Part shown: positions 1 to 9,308 of the stretch, piece by piece
Position numbering within the stretch: position 1 is the stretch's first letter
Layout: each line of letters opens with the position of its first letter
Translations under genes and position numbers: made by a program
DNA from: Nitrobacter winogradskyi Nb-255
GTDB lineage: Bacteria > Pseudomonadota > Alphaproteobacteria > Rhizobiales > Xanthobacteraceae
Direction of reading: 5' to 3'
NCBI RefSeq assembly: GCF_000012725.1
Contig: NC_007406.1
Location: 3,004,001-3,068,000, forward strand
Length of the DNA stretch: 64,000 nt
The notes under the pieces: generated by a model
What the model was told of the DNA's origin: nothing
Database searches by the model: none
The model's input: only the letters and a program-made list of their open reading frames with translations

Positions 1-558
1 GACCTCAAGGTTGATCACTGCCCGCCGGTCGAGGCGATCGATCCGACCCTGCCGCCCGCGGCGCGCTCCGCGGCGCGCAAGACCGAGGGGTTGAAACTCG
101 CCTTGAACAAATATGGCTTCGACGGGCTGATCGCCGGCATCCGCCGCGACGAGGAAGCGACCCGCGCCAAGGAACGGGTGTTTTCGCCGCGCGGCCTTGA
201 GGGCGGATGGGATGTGCGCGACCAGCCTCCCGAATTCTGGGACCAGTTCAACGCCTCGCCGCCTCCCGGCGCTCACTTGCGCATCCATCCGATCCTGCAC
301 TGGACCGAGGCGGATATCTGGGCCTACACCAAGCGCGAGAACATTCCGATCATTCCGCTCTATCTGGCGAAGGACGGCAAGCGCTATCGCTCGCTCGGCG
401 ACGCCGACATCACCTTTCCGGTTCCCTCGACCGCGTCAACCATCGACGAGATCCTGATCGAACTCGAAGGCACCAAGATTCCCGAACGCGCCGGACGCGC
501 GCTCGACCACGAGACCGAGGACGCTTTCGAACGGCTTCGCGTCGCCGGCTATCTCTGA
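1..558 (+). CDS. cysD: Sulfate adenylyltransferase subunit 2 (3' part, open at window start)
   Basis: Small catalytic subunit of ATP sulfurylase, which with CysN makes adenosine 5'-phosphosulfate from ATP and sulfate in assimilatory sulfate reduction. The frame is open from base 1 to the TGA at 556-558, so the start lies outside the window; about 185 residues are visible. The visible part has the PAPS-reductase/N-type ATP pyrophosphatase fold signature ([18 protein letters not shown]) and the family C-terminus with [15 protein letters not shown] and the [12 protein letters not shown] stretch. It is followed after 34 bases by cysNC on the same strand, the usual operon order. Identity is secure; only the N-terminus is missing. 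Confidence 0.95.
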   Translation, partial: DLKVDHCPPVEAIDPTLPPAARSAARKTEGLKLALNKYGFDGLIAGIRRDEEATRAKERVFSPRGLEGGWDVRDQPPEFWDQFNASPPPGAHLRIHPILHWTEADIWAYTKRENIPIIPLYLAKDGKRYRSLGDADITFPVPSTASTIDEILIELEGTKIPERAGRALDHETEDAFERLRVAGYL

Positions 559-592
559 TCCGAATCGTCTGAATCGAACGAGCGCTTTTCCC

Positions 593-2518
593 ATGAACGT
601 GATCGCATCCAACCTCGCGTCGAACGCTGCCCTCGCGACGCCCAACGGCACGACCCGCCCCCAGGTCAGCATCGTCATTGTCGGCCACGTCGATCATGGC
701 AAGTCGACGCTCGTCGGGCGGCTGCTGCACGAGACCGGCAGCCTGCCCGACGGCAAACTTGAGATGCTGAAAGCGGTCAGCGCACGGCGCGGCATGCCGT
801 TCGAATGGTCGTTCCTGCTGGACGCCCTGCAAACCGAGCGCGATCAGGGCATCACGATCGACACCACGCAGATCCGCTTCCGTACGCGCTCGCGCGACGT
901 CGTGCTGATCGACGCGCCGGGCCATGCCGAGTTCCTGCGCAACATGATCACCGGAGCCGCACAGGCCGACGGCGCCGTGCTTATCATCGACGCGCTGGAA
1001 GGCGTGCGCGACCAGACGCGGCGGCACGGCTACCTGCTGCATCTGCTCGGCGTCAAACAGGTCGCCGTGGTCGTCAACAAGATGGACCGGGTCGATTTCA
1101 GCGCCGAACGCTTCGGCGCCATCCGGGATGAAATTTCCGCGCACCTGACCGGCCTCGGCCTCGCTCCGACAGCCGTTATTCCGATCTCGGCGCGCGATGG
1201 CGACGGCGTCGCAGAACGAACCCCGAAGATCGACTGGTACGACGGTCCCGTCGTCGTCGAAGCCATCGATGCGCTGCAACCGGCGCGACCGCTCGACGAA
1301 CTGGCGCTGCGACTGCCCGTTCAGGCGATCTATAAATTCGATGATCGCCGGATCGTGGCTGGGCGTATCGAGTCGGGCGGTCTGAGCGCTGGCGACGAGA
1401 TCGTCATCATGCCGGCCGGAAAGATCGCAAATATCCGCAGCGTCGAAGGCTGGCCTTCCAGTCCGACGGGCGCGCAAGGCGCCGGCCGCTCGGTCGGCAT
1501 CACGCTCGACCGCGAACTGTTCGTCGAGCGCGGCGACGTCATTGCCCATGTCGGGTCGGCCCCGCGCGATACCCGAAGGATTCGGGCGCGCATCTTCTGG
1601 CTGCACGAACAACCGCTAGCGGCCGGCGCATCCATCCTGCTGCGGCTCGGCAACAAGGAAACGCGCGCCGTCGTCGTCGCCATCGAGAAAGCTGTTGATC
1701 CGGGCGAGCTTTCGAGCGCCGAGACCAAGGCGATCGCCCGCAATCACGTCGGCGAAATCGACATCTCGCTGGCGCAGCCGCTCGCGGCCGACCCCTATGT
1801 CGACAATCCCCGCACCGGCCGCCTCGTCATCGAGGTCAATGGCCGTATCGCCGGAGGCGGGCTCGTGCTCAGCGTCGATGCGGGACAGCGCGCGGTTCCG
1901 GTGGACATCGTGCCGGTGGAATCGGCTCTTCGGCCCGAAGAGCGGTCCGCCCGCTATCGTCACAACGGCGCCGTGGTCTGGCTGACGGGGCTGCCGGGCT
2001 CCGGCAAATCAACGCTGGCCCGCGCGCTGGAGCGAAAACTGTTCAGCGACGGCGGCTCGCCGATCCTGCTCGACGGCGACACGCTGCGCGCCGGACTGAA
2101 CGGCGACCTCGGTTTCTCGCCGGAGGACCGTGCCGAGAACATCCGCCGGCTCGCGGAAATCGCCACGCATCTCGCACGCAATGGTCATATCGCGATCGTC
2201 GCCGCGGTCTCCCCGTCGCGTGAGGATCGCGCCGCGGCGCGGCGCATCGCAGACGACACCTTCCGCGAGATCTATGTCGCAACGCCGGCCGACGTTTGCG
2301 AACGCCGCGATCCCAAGGGACACTATGCGAAGGCGCGCGCGGGCGTCCTGCACGGCTTCACCGGCATCGGAAACGACTACCAGCCCCCGGAGTCGGTAGA
2401 ACTGACGATCGATACCTCGTCCTGCACGGTCAGCGATGCCGCCGATGAAATCGAGCGGATGCTGATCAGAACCGGTGTTCTGTTCGACGAAGTGACGGAT
2501 ATCGCCGCCAACATCTGA
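593..2518 (+). CDS. cysNC: Bifunctional sulfate adenylyltransferase subunit 1 / adenylylsulfate kinase (CysN-CysC fusion)
   Basis: A 641-residue fusion. The first ~440 residues are the CysN GTPase, with P-loop GHVDHGKST at residues 31-39, switch motif DAPGH and NKMD, followed by beta-barrel domains. The last ~180 residues are APS kinase with its own P-loop GLPGSGKS at about 466-473. The GTPase part drives ATP sulfurylase with CysD; the kinase part phosphorylates APS to PAPS. Fused CysNC (NodQ-like) is common in rhizobia and relatives. The ATG at 593 lies 34 bases after cysD. Downstream is a GC-rich stem-loop at about 2524-2578 that may end the operon. Confidence 0.95.
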   Translation: MNVIASNLASNAALATPNGTTRPQVSIVIVGHVDHGKSTLVGRLLHETGSLPDGKLEMLKAVSARRGMPFEWSFLLDALQTERDQGITIDTTQIRFRTRSRDVVLIDAPGHAEFLRNMITGAAQADGAVLIIDALEGVRDQTRRHGYLLHLLGVKQVAVVVNKMDRVDFSAERFGAIRDEISAHLTGLGLAPTAVIPISARDGDGVAERTPKIDWYDGPVVVEAIDALQPARPLDELALRLPVQAIYKFDDRRIVAGRIESGGLSAGDEIVIMPAGKIANIRSVEGWPSSPTGAQGAGRSVGITLDRELFVERGDVIAHVGSAPRDTRRIRARIFWLHEQPLAAGASILLRLGNKETRAVVVAIEKAVDPGELSSAETKAIARNHVGEIDISLAQPLAADPYVDNPRTGRLVIEVNGRIAGGGLVLSVDAGQRAVPVDIVPVESALRPEERSARYRHNGAVVWLTGLPGSGKSTLARALERKLFSDGGSPILLDGDTLRAGLNGDLGFSPEDRAENIRRLAEIATHLARNGHIAIVAAVSPSREDRAAARRIADDTFREIYVATPADVCERRDPKGHYAKARAGVLHGFTGIGNDYQPPESVELTIDTSSCTVSDAADEIERMLIRTGVLFDEVTDIAANI

Positions 2519-2523
2519 GCCTT

Positions 2524-2578
2524 GCGGCCACAGAGGCCCGCTGCCGCCGCGAACCTACGCGGCGGGTGGTCTGGCCGC
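2524..2578 (+). terminator. GC-rich nested stem-loop after cysNC
   Basis: An outer arm GCGGCCA (2524-2530) pairs with TGGCCGC (2572-2578), and an inner arm CCGCCGCG (2544-2551) pairs with CGCGGCGG (2558-2565). There is no clear T-run after it, so it may be a weak terminator or only a stable 3' end. Confidence 0.4.
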
Positions 2579-2600
2579 CTCTTGCCTCAACGTTCTGATC

Positions 2601-2668
2601 GAGCATGATCTTGTCCGAAACCGCTCTCCGCTTTGCGCGGGCGCGGCCCTTCGGGTCAGGATCATGCC
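2601..2668. repeat. Extragenic palindrome, GAGCATGATC type (family C)
   Basis: Starts GAGCATGATC and closes with GGATCATGC, enclosing a core with CTTTGCGCGGGCGCGGCCCTTCGG. Related copies are at 9241-9308, 35467-35516, 40179-40226, 42178-42243 and a half copy at 50885-50938. It lies in the 277-base gap between cysNC and glcB, where I see no gene. Confidence 0.75.
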
Positions 2669-2795
2669 CTGTTCAACTCTCGTGACGGGCTTCTCACGGA
2701 GCCGGCTTTGGCGCAAGATGACAGCCAAGGGCCGCGCTTAGGCCGCCCGATCTTGAAACAGCGCATGGTCGCGTTTCCTGCGAGAAGCCCGCGAC

Positions 2796-5021
2796 ATGAA
2801 CCGAATCGACGCCCACGGACTGAAGATCGCGCCTGTCCTGTTCGATTTTATCGCCGGGGAAGCCACGCTCCGGACCGGGATCAAACCCGACGCGTTCTGG
2901 GCCGGACTTGCAGCGATCGTGCGCGATCTCGGACCGAGAAACCGCGAGCTGCTCGCGGTGCGCGACAGGTTGCAGGCCAGGATCGACGACTGGCATCGCA
3001 TTCATAAAGACACGCCGTTCGACATCAGCGCCTACACAGCGTTCCTGACCGAGATCGGCTATCTGGAGCCGGAGCCGGAGACGCGACAGATCGAGACCGC
3101 CAATGTCGATGACGAGATCGGCAAAATCTGCGGCCCGCAACTGGTCGTGCCGCTAACCAACGCGCGCTACGCGTTGAACGCCGCCAACGCGCGCTGGGGC
3201 AGCCTCTATGATGCGCTGTACGGCACCGACGCCATCGCACGCGAGGCCGGCGAGGCGAAGGGATACGACAAGGCGCGCGGCGACAAGGTGATCGCGAGGG
3301 CAAAGGCCTTCCTCGATATGGCAACCCCGCTTGCGAACGGCGCTCATGCCGACGTCGCAGGCTACAGCGTGCTCAATGGACGGTTGTCGGTCACGCTCAG
3401 GAACGGCGACACCACTGGTCTGAAGGCGGAAACCCAGTTCGCGGGCTATCAGGGTGATGCGAACGCTCCATCCGCGATCCTGCTCGTCAATCACGGTCTG
3501 CATATCGACATCCAGATCGACCGCGCCCACCCCATCGGCAGGCATTATTCCGCCGGCGTCGCCGACGTGATCATCGAGGCGGCCATCAGCACCATTCTCG
3601 ACATGGAGGACAGCGTCGCCGCCGTCGATGCCGACGACAAGGTCCTGGTGTATCGCAATGCGCTCGGCCTGATGAACGGCACCCTCACCGACACTTTTGA
3701 AAAGAGCGGCAAAACCCTCACCCGCGCCCTCAACCCCGACCGCGTCTACACCGCGCCGGACGGCGGGCAACTCACGCTGCACGGACGCAGCCTGCTTTTG
3801 ATCCGCAACGTCGGTCACCACATGTTCACCGACGCGGTTCTCGACCAGCGCGGCGCCGAGATTCCCGAGGGTCTGCTCGACGCGGCCATATCGGGCCTTC
3901 TCGCGATTCACGACATCAACGGGGTTTCGAAAAGGCGGAATAGCCGCAGCGGTTCGCTCTACCTGGTCAAGCCCAAGATGCACGGCCCCGACGAGGTCGC
4001 GCTGACCTGCGAACTGTTCGCCCGTGTCGAGGCGATGCTCGGACTGCGGGAGAACACGCTCAAGATCGGCATCATGGACGAGGAACGCCGCACCACGGTC
4101 AACCTCAATGCCTGCATCCAGACCGCATCGAAACGCGTCTGCTTCATCAATACAGGCTTCCTCGACCGCACCGGCGACGAGATTCACACCTCGATGGAAG
4201 CCGGTCCGATGATCCGCAAAGGCGAGATGAAGACGCAGCCATGGATCAAGGCCTATGAGGACTGGAATGTCGACATCGGCCTGATCGAAGGCCTGCCCGG
4301 CCGCGCCCAGATCGGCAAGGGCATGTGGGCCGCGCCCGACCGGATGGCGGACATGCTGGCGCAGAAAATCAACCACCCGGAAGCGGGCGCCACCACCGCA
4401 TGGGTGCCGTCGCCAACCGCGGCGACGCTGCACGCCTTGCACTACCACCAGATCGACGTGCGGAAACGCCAGCAGGAACTGAAGGCCGGCGGGCGACGCG
4501 CCAGGCTGTCCGATCTTCTCACGATCCCGGTGTCTCATTCGAACTGGCCGCCCGAAGACGTGAAACAGGAAATCGACAACAACTGTCAGGGTATTCTCGG
4601 CTACGTGGTGCGCTGGATCGATCAGGGCGTCGGCTGTTCGAAGGTGCCTGATATCCACGATGTCGGCCTGATGGAGGATCGCGCCACGCTGCGGATTTCC
4701 AGCCAGCATCTGGCGAACTGGCTGCATCATGGCGTCGTTACCCACGATCAGGTGATGGATTCGTTCAAACGCATGGCTGTCATCGTGGATGAACAGAACG
4801 CGGGCGATCCGCTCTACAAGCCGATGGCGCCGGGCTTTGACAGCGTGGCTTTCAAGGCGGCCTGTGATCTGGTGTTCAGGGGCCGGGAGCAACCGAACGG
4901 CTATACCGAACACATCCTGACCGAGAGGCGGCGCGAGGCCAAGCTTATGGCTCAGGCGGCTCGAGCATTTTCCGGCGAAGCGGATACCGGTTCGCCGCGG
5001 GAAAATGCGACCAGACAATAG
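2796..5021 (+). CDS. glcB: Malate synthase G
   Basis: Condenses glyoxylate and acetyl-CoA to malate in the glyoxylate and glycolate pathways. At 741 residues it is the long G isoform, slightly longer than the usual ~720. It shows family stretches such as [27 protein letters not shown] and the [13 protein letters not shown] region. The last ~17 residues ([18 protein letters not shown]) are encoded by an extragenic palindrome covering 4965-5061. The same peptide is encoded on the other strand by the copy near 19570-19608, so this tail is an add-on from a repeat, not family sequence. The ATG at 2796 fits the family N-terminus. It appears monocistronic. Confidence 0.96.
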   Translation: MNRIDAHGLKIAPVLFDFIAGEATLRTGIKPDAFWAGLAAIVRDLGPRNRELLAVRDRLQARIDDWHRIHKDTPFDISAYTAFLTEIGYLEPEPETRQIETANVDDEIGKICGPQLVVPLTNARYALNAANARWGSLYDALYGTDAIAREAGEAKGYDKARGDKVIARAKAFLDMATPLANGAHADVAGYSVLNGRLSVTLRNGDTTGLKAETQFAGYQGDANAPSAILLVNHGLHIDIQIDRAHPIGRHYSAGVADVIIEAAISTILDMEDSVAAVDADDKVLVYRNALGLMNGTLTDTFEKSGKTLTRALNPDRVYTAPDGGQLTLHGRSLLLIRNVGHHMFTDAVLDQRGAEIPEGLLDAAISGLLAIHDINGVSKRRNSRSGSLYLVKPKMHGPDEVALTCELFARVEAMLGLRENTLKIGIMDEERRTTVNLNACIQTASKRVCFINTGFLDRTGDEIHTSMEAGPMIRKGEMKTQPWIKAYEDWNVDIGLIEGLPGRAQIGKGMWAAPDRMADMLAQKINHPEAGATTAWVPSPTAATLHALHYHQIDVRKRQQELKAGGRRARLSDLLTIPVSHSNWPPEDVKQEIDNNCQGILGYVVRWIDQGVGCSKVPDIHDVGLMEDRATLRISSQHLANWLHHGVVTHDQVMDSFKRMAVIVDEQNAGDPLYKPMAPGFDSVAFKAACDLVFRGREQPNGYTEHILTERRREAKLMAQAARAFSGEADTGSPRENATRQ

Positions 5022-5061
5022 TTTTTAAAACATGGTCCAATTCAACCTGATCGGACCATGC
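4965..5061. repeat. Extragenic palindrome (family E) running into the glcB 3' end
   Basis: GCATTTTCCGGCGAAGCGGA...CCGCGGGAAAATGC, then a second arm pair around CATGGTCCAATTC / GGACCATG. It is an inverted-orientation copy of 19510-19608. It overlaps the last ~57 bases of glcB and supplies its stop codon. Confidence 0.8.
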
Positions 5062-5135
5062 GCCAGCTGACGGTTCGAGCCCCGACCGGCAGCGCCCCGG
5101 CGCAGGCGCGAGCACCAGCGCCGCAGGCCATCCGT

Positions 5136-5291
5136 TCAGAACATCGGAACAAATCTCAACGCCGAAGCGACGCCGATCACAATGGCGGCGACGCGAGCGA
5201 TCTGCTTGCCGCGGATGTCGAGCGGCGCGACGCTGATGAAATACAGAACCAGAACAACGATGAAAAACGTAATCAGGACGCTGATGAACAT
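5136..5291 (-). CDS. Small single-pass membrane protein (51 aa)
   Basis: Starts at the ATG complementary to 5289-5291, seven bases after a strong GAGGAGG ribosome binding site, which is why I chose it over a longer upstream start. The product is MFISVLITFFIVVLVLYFIS followed by a short basic stretch and a second hydrophobic segment (IARVAAIVIGVASALRFV). It has two likely membrane helices and no domain I can name. Small proteins of this kind are common in Bradyrhizobiaceae. Function unknown; real gene likely because of the ribosome binding site and membrane-type composition. Confidence 0.7.
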   Translation of the reverse strand: MFISVLITFFIVVLVLYFISVAPLDIRGKQIARVAAIVIGVASALRFVPMF

Positions 5292-5639
5292 TCCGGCCTC
5301 CTCACACCGATAGTGGGAATTAGAGAAAGCGCCCTTACGACATTTGGCGCGCGAGCCAATCGCTGGCAAAGTTTGAAAGTTCCTAAGCGAAAGCACCGTG
5401 CGATCGATCGTGCGGGATGAGGAAAAGCGTACTTCGGTGCAGCCCGGACCCTGCTTCTTTGGAGAGCATCGCAAACGATCACGTTGGCCGCAGGCCCTAC
5501 GCCCGAAGCTGAGCGACCAGCGGCATTTCCTCCCGCAACGTCTTATCTCTCAACGCCTTGGCGGCAGGCATGTCGGTGCGGAACTTTAAGCGCGACAGCA
5601 CGTTGGCTAGCGTATTTCTCAAGTTTTCAGGAGCGTTGG
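5292..5639. other. 348-base gap without a supported gene
   Basis: Lies between two divergent genes (small membrane protein on minus, DUF883 protein on plus). Short frames here have no ribosome binding sites or family resemblance. It presumably holds the promoters of both genes; no confident box was found. Confidence 0.5.
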
Positions 5640-6008
5640 ATGGCGAGCGACGGCGAGAATGCGATCAAGAACCTGACCGACAAGGCGACCTACGACCGGC
5701 TCGAGAAAGACCTGTCGGCCGTGAAGAACGAGATCTCCGCCCTTGCCGATCAGGTCTCGGACGCGCTGAGCGGGTTGACCGGCACAGCCAGGAAGCAAGC
5801 CCGCCGCGGCTACAGGCAGGCGAAGGCGAATGTCGATTCCGTTCTGTCCGATGTCTCCGAACGCGGCAATGCAGCGCTCGACGCGGCTCAGAGCGCTGTA
5901 ACGACCATCGAGGAAACCCTGGAAGACACGATCCAGCAGCGCCCGCTCGCCACGGTCGCACTTGCGATGGGTCTCGGATTTCTGATCGGCGTCACCTGGC
6001 GCCGGTGA
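5640..6008 (+). CDS. DUF883 (ElaB/YqjD-like) membrane-anchored protein
   Basis: 122 residues from the ATG at 5640, preceded by CAGGAG. A long charged, probably helical or coiled-coil N-terminal part (about residues 10-95) is followed by one C-terminal transmembrane helix (LATVALAMGLGFLIGVTWRR), the layout of DUF883/ElaB-type proteins. In E. coli such proteins tether ribosomes to the inner membrane in stationary phase; that role here is only inference. The next plus-strand gene (6259) is another membrane protein of the sort usually found beside it. Confidence 0.8.
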   Translation: MASDGENAIKNLTDKATYDRLEKDLSAVKNEISALADQVSDALSGLTGTARKQARRGYRQAKANVDSVLSDVSERGNAALDAAQSAVTTIEETLEDTIQQRPLATVALAMGLGFLIGVTWRR

Positions 6009-6070
6009 CGCTCCATGGTGTTTCCGGGCGACTCCTTCTCGTGAATAAAACGCCTCAGAACGATGATCTG

Positions 6071-6103
6071 CCCCTCATTTCTGATTCAATCAGAAGCGAG
6101 GGG
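6071..6103. repeat. Extragenic palindrome CGCTTCTGATT type (family D)
   Basis: Arms CCCCTCATTTCTGATT (6071-6086) and AATCAGAAGCGAGGGG (6088-6103) pair with two mismatches around a single base. It lies between the DUF883 gene and the next membrane protein gene. Confidence 0.8.
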
Positions 6104-6258
6104 TATTCTGGCGGTTTCTTGCATTCCGGCGATCGGCGGGGAGCGCGGCATCCTGTTGCTGCATCCGGGCCGGTCTCTGTTTTCACAATCTTTCTTTTCA
6201 CACATGCGGCTCGACAAATGACTTCTCGTCGGATGAGGCGCTTCGGGTGAGGCGGTAA

Positions 6259-6681
6259 ATGTTTCAGCGGGCAATCGATGACTTCAAGGAAAGCGCGGGC
6301 AGCGCGGTGCAGTTGACGGGTCTGGCGCTGGCCGCGGCTTTCGCAGCTTTTGTTACGATCGTATTCCTCTGCGCGGCCGCGTTCGTTTTCGTACTCCAAA
6401 ACTACGGCCTGATCGAAGCTTGTCTGAGCGGAGCGGCGATCTTCTCCCTGATTACTTTCATCGCGGTCGTCACTTTATTGATCCGGCGCAAGACCGCGAA
6501 GAAGCGCGCGGTCCAGCACGCCAAAACCGCAACGCAGAGCTTTCTTGCCGATCCGATGGTGGTGGCAGCGGGACTTCAGCTCGTCCGCGCCGTCGGCGTC
6601 AAGAAGCTGATTCCAATCGTGGCGATCGGCGGCCTGGCGCTGGGATTGTTCGCGGGAGGCCGAAGCCGCAAGGAAGATTGA
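6259..6681 (+). CDS. Holin-superfamily-like membrane protein (140 aa)
   Basis: Starts at the ATG at 6259 after GAGGCGG. It has three hydrophobic segments, at about residues 22-46 (LALAAAFAAFVTIVFLCAAA), 54-74 and 115-130, plus a basic RRKTAKKR loop. The gene follows the DUF883 gene, a pairing typical of the DUF1469/phage-holin-6 superfamily of non-phage membrane proteins. No catalytic motif is visible. Role unknown, probably envelope stress related given the neighbouring general stress locus, but that is inference. Confidence 0.65.
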   Translation: MFQRAIDDFKESAGSAVQLTGLALAAAFAAFVTIVFLCAAAFVFVLQNYGLIEACLSGAAIFSLITFIAVVTLLIRRKTAKKRAVQHAKTATQSFLADPMVVAAGLQLVRAVGVKKLIPIVAIGGLALGLFAGGRSRKED

Positions 6682-6699
6682 ATTTTCCGAGCGCGATTC

Positions 6700-7083
6700 T
6701 CACGTCACACAGCGGCCGGGCTGGAGCCGCTTCGCAACGTCCGTCAACATGCTCACCACGGGTTCGCATGCGATCGTTCGCTTGACCCGCGCGGCGGGAG
6801 AGCGCTGCAAGCCTCGCTTCACACCGCGATCGCGCGCTTCCTGACCCGAGTCCGGAAGCCGGAACACGATCGACATCCTCGGCAGGCTTTGCAGACGAAC
6901 GGAAACCGTTCTGCCGCCAGCGTTTGGGGAGGGGACAATGCCGAGGTCCGACTTGACGGCTCGATGCACGGAAGCGACGGCTGCGTCATAGACGGCTGCC
7001 TCACCATTCGATTCCAGATGCACCGCGCCCAATGACAGGGTCACCGCCAGCCCGGCAAGAAATCCCGCCGATACCTGCAACAT
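6700..7083 (-). CDS. Hypothetical secreted or membrane-anchored protein (127 aa)
   Basis: Reads leftward and ends 19 bases from the previous plus-strand gene. The N-terminus MLQVSAGFLAGLAVTLSLGAVHL is a plausible signal peptide or anchor. The mature part has a few Pro and Arg residues and ends CEPVVSMLTDVAKRLQPGRCVT with two Cys that could pair. I recognise no domain. The ATG at 7081-7083 has only a weak GGA upstream. The 239-base gap to phyR on the right holds no supported gene. Confidence 0.55.
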   Translation of the reverse strand: MLQVSAGFLAGLAVTLSLGAVHLESNGEAAVYDAAVASVHRAVKSDLGIVPSPNAGGRTVSVRLQSLPRMSIVFRLPDSGQEARDRGVKRGLQRSPAARVKRTIACEPVVSMLTDVAKRLQPGRCVT

Positions 7084-7322
7084 CGTTCCAGCCGCCTCTA
7101 TTCTACAAGCCGCACCGATTCCGACAGCCGCCCGTCGCGCTCGCGGACCCGCCCTGCATCAACGCCGTGCGGCGGATATCGTTCACCGCGATCCCTGAAA
7201 ATGCATGAACGGAACGCTTGTCGGCAGGCGCGCCGCGACGAGGGCCAAACACCCCTGATCGACCAGCAGCGAGAATCTTGCTGATAAAGCCCGGATCCCG
7301 CGGATCCTTCTCGCGAAGGCTG

Positions 7323-8129
7323 TCACGACGCCGCAGCGCGAGGCTCACGGTTGCGCGAATTCCGCTGGAAGAACAGCGCCTGACTGGCGACCGCAGAAAC
7401 CATCGCGGGTTGGAACGGTTTCGAGATAAGAAACGCCGGCTCGGGCCGCTCGCCCGTCAGAAAGCGCTCGGGATAGGCCGTGATGAACACAACGGGCACC
7501 TCGACCACACGCAAAAGCTCGTTGACGGCATCCAGCCCGGAACTGCCGTCAGCGAGTTGAATATCCGCCAGAATAAGGCCGGGCTCCTTGGTCTTGGCGA
7601 GCGCGATCGCATCGGCGTGGGTGCGGGCGACGCCGATCACACGATGTCCTAGGTTCTTCACGAGGCTTTCCAGATCCATCGCGATGAACGTCTCATCCTC
7701 GATGATGAGAACGTCCGTTGCAATTTCAGCCGCCATTTCGCGGCCTGCGATACCGCTCAGCCTTCGGACTTCGGCGATATCGACCTCAAGAACGAACGCG
7801 GCCTCATCCTCCGAGAACCCTTCTAGCGACAGCAGCAGGAAGGCCTGTCGCGGAAGCGGCGTTATATTCGTCAGCCGACGCTCGGTCGGCGCCAGGGTCG
7901 GCACCTCGTCCGCACCTCCGTTGACCGAGACAGAGTTCCAGATTCGGGTAAACAGCCGAAACAGACCCGCGCGCGCGCCATGCTGTTCATCGAGCAGCGT
8001 CGGATCCTGTAGCAGCGCCTCCAGCATGGCGCCGACGTAAGCGTCGCCGGAGGCCTGGCTTCCCGTCAGGGCGCGGGCATAACGGCGCAAAAGCGGCAAA
8101 TGCTCGGCAACGACCTGTGATCGAAACAT
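7323..8129 (-). CDS. phyR: General stress response regulator PhyR (sigma-like domain plus receiver)
   Basis: 268 residues from the ATG at 8127-8129, chosen because AGGA sits nine bases upstream; a GTG at 8174 would add 15 residues. The N-terminal half is an ECF-sigma-like domain (HLPLLRRYARALTGSQASGD, with a region-4-like LSLEGFSEDEAAFVLEV). The C-terminal half is a CheY-type receiver (VLIIEDETFIAMDL, phospho-Asp in ILADIQL, Lys in LISKPF). When phosphorylated, PhyR binds the anti-sigma factor NepR and frees sigma EcfG. It is divergent from nepR-ecfG, the standard arrangement in this group. Confidence 0.95.
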   Translation of the reverse strand: MFRSQVVAEHLPLLRRYARALTGSQASGDAYVGAMLEALLQDPTLLDEQHGARAGLFRLFTRIWNSVSVNGGADEVPTLAPTERRLTNITPLPRQAFLLLSLEGFSEDEAAFVLEVDIAEVRRLSGIAGREMAAEIATDVLIIEDETFIAMDLESLVKNLGHRVIGVARTHADAIALAKTKEPGLILADIQLADGSSGLDAVNELLRVVEVPVVFITAYPERFLTGERPEPAFLISKPFQPAMVSAVASQALFFQRNSRNREPRAAAS

Positions 8130-8244
8130 TCCCATCCATCCTTTTTGAGGTAGCTCATTGCTGGGAGCATTCACCGTCGGCGCAGCACGTCAACCGGCAA
8201 AATCAGGCCCGCCATTCGCCAGTTTACTCCCGAACACGACAAAA

Positions 8245-8262
8245 GTTCCCGAACCCTGGAAC
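8245..8262. promoter_or_regulatory. Two GGAAC boxes between phyR and nepR
   Basis: GGAAC occurs on the minus strand at 8245-8249 (toward phyR) and on the plus strand at 8258-8262 (toward nepR). EcfG promoters carry GGAAC at -35. I could not find a matching CGTT-type -10 at 16-17 bases for either, so this is only a candidate for autoregulation. Confidence 0.3.
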
Positions 8263-8367
8263 TTTCACTTCGGCATTGAATTAGGCTTCATACAAATTCC
8301 GTGATAGCGGCGCGAAGCACAGGAATTTCCAACATTTTCAATGTCTTGAAACCCGGGCGCGACTGTC

Positions 8368-8586
8368 ATGAAAGATTCAAAACCACCCCTCGCCAAAGGC
8401 GGCCTCAACGCCGAGATTCAATCCCGGATCGGGCACCAGCTCCGCGCCATGTATGACGACGTCGTGAGGCAGGGCATCCCGGACCGGTTTGCTGAATTAA
8501 TTCGAAAGCTCGATGCATCCGAACCCGGGACACCACAAGTAACCCCAAGGGGCGATCTCGACGTCAAAAATGACGGGAGGGACTAA
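8368..8586 (+). CDS. nepR: Anti-sigma factor NepR
   Basis: 72 residues. The central stretch IGHQLRAMYDDVVRQGIPDR followed by FAELIRKLD is the conserved NepR helix pair that binds EcfG or, after phosphorylation, PhyR. The stop codon TAA (8584-8586) overlaps the ATG of ecfG by one base (TAATG), so the two are translationally coupled. Small size and flanking phyR and ecfG make the call firm. Confidence 0.93.
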   Translation: MKDSKPPLAKGGLNAEIQSRIGHQLRAMYDDVVRQGIPDRFAELIRKLDASEPGTPQVTPRGDLDVKNDGRD

Positions 8587-9128
8587 TGCCTCTCACAGAT
8601 TCACTTCGCGACGAAATTCTGGCATCGGTGCCAAACCTGCGCGCTTTTGCGATATCGCTGAGCGGAAATGGCGACCGAGCCGACGATCTCGTGCAGGAAA
8701 CCCTGCTGCGCGCGCTTGCCAACATCGATTCGTTTCAGCCAGGCTCGAACCTTCCCGCATGGCTGTTCACGATCCTTCGCAACCTGTTCCGATCCGATTA
8801 CCGCAAGCGGCGGCGGGAGGTCGAGGATTCAGATGGCAACTATGCGAAAACGCTGAAATCGCAACCGAGCCAGAATGCTCATCTGGAGTTCGAGGAATTC
8901 CGCGCGGCGCTCGACAAACTTCCGCAGGATCAGCGGGAGGCCTTGATCCTCGTGGGTGCTTCAGGGTTCTCCTACGAGGACGCGGCGAAGATCTGCGGAT
9001 GCGCGGTCGGCACCATCAAGAGCCGGGTCAACCGCGCGCGATCGAAGCTCAGCGCCCTGCTGTATGTCGAGGGCACGGAGGATTTCGGCCCCGATGATAC
9101 GGTCCGGGCCGTCATCGGCAACCGGTAG
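8586..9128 (+). CDS. ecfG: ECF sigma factor EcfG (general stress response)
   Basis: 180 residues. Sigma region 2 is seen in DRADDLVQETLLRALANIDSF and the adjacent PAWLFTILRNLFRSDYRK; region 4 in LPQDQREALILVGASGFSYE and GTIKSRVNRARSKL. It directs RNA polymerase to GGAAC-type promoters when NepR is titrated by PhyR. It starts one base inside nepR. Ends at TAG 9126-9128, followed by a family D palindrome and a family C repeat. Confidence 0.94.
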   Translation: MPLTDSLRDEILASVPNLRAFAISLSGNGDRADDLVQETLLRALANIDSFQPGSNLPAWLFTILRNLFRSDYRKRRREVEDSDGNYAKTLKSQPSQNAHLEFEEFRAALDKLPQDQREALILVGASGFSYEDAAKICGCAVGTIKSRVNRARSKLSALLYVEGTEDFGPDDTVRAVIGNR

Positions 9129-9157
9129 CTCGACATCGCGGAGCCGCGCAGAAAGCC

Positions 9158-9180
9158 CGCTTCTGATTCCGTCAGAAGCG
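9158..9180. repeat. Extragenic palindrome (family D)
   Basis: CGCTTCTGA (9158-9166) and TCAGAAGCG (9172-9180) pair perfectly around TTCCG. It follows ecfG and could act as a weak terminator or RNA-stabilising hairpin. Confidence 0.85.
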
Positions 9181-9240
9181 GAAAGGTGTCAGGTGCGCGA
9201 GATCAATGGCGCAGAGCGAAGCTCTGTTTATTCTTTGATT

Positions 9241-9308
9241 GAGCGCGGCTTGTCCGAAACCTCGTTCCACTTTGCACCGGCGGGCCTTTGGGTGGGGGAT
9301 CGTGCTCA
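9241..9308. repeat. Extragenic palindrome (family C, diverged)
   Basis: GAGCGCGGCTTGTCCGAAAC ... GATCGTGCTC with the TTCCACTTTGC core shared with the copies at 2601 and 42178. It overlaps the last three bases of the sensor kinase gene on the minus strand. Confidence 0.65.

Noticed and set aside
3153-5018. A 621-codon open frame on the minus strand across malate synthase
   Set aside because: It is antisense to a clear GlcB gene in a GC-rich genome where long shadow frames are common; His/Arg/Ala-rich composition, no family and no ribosome binding site.
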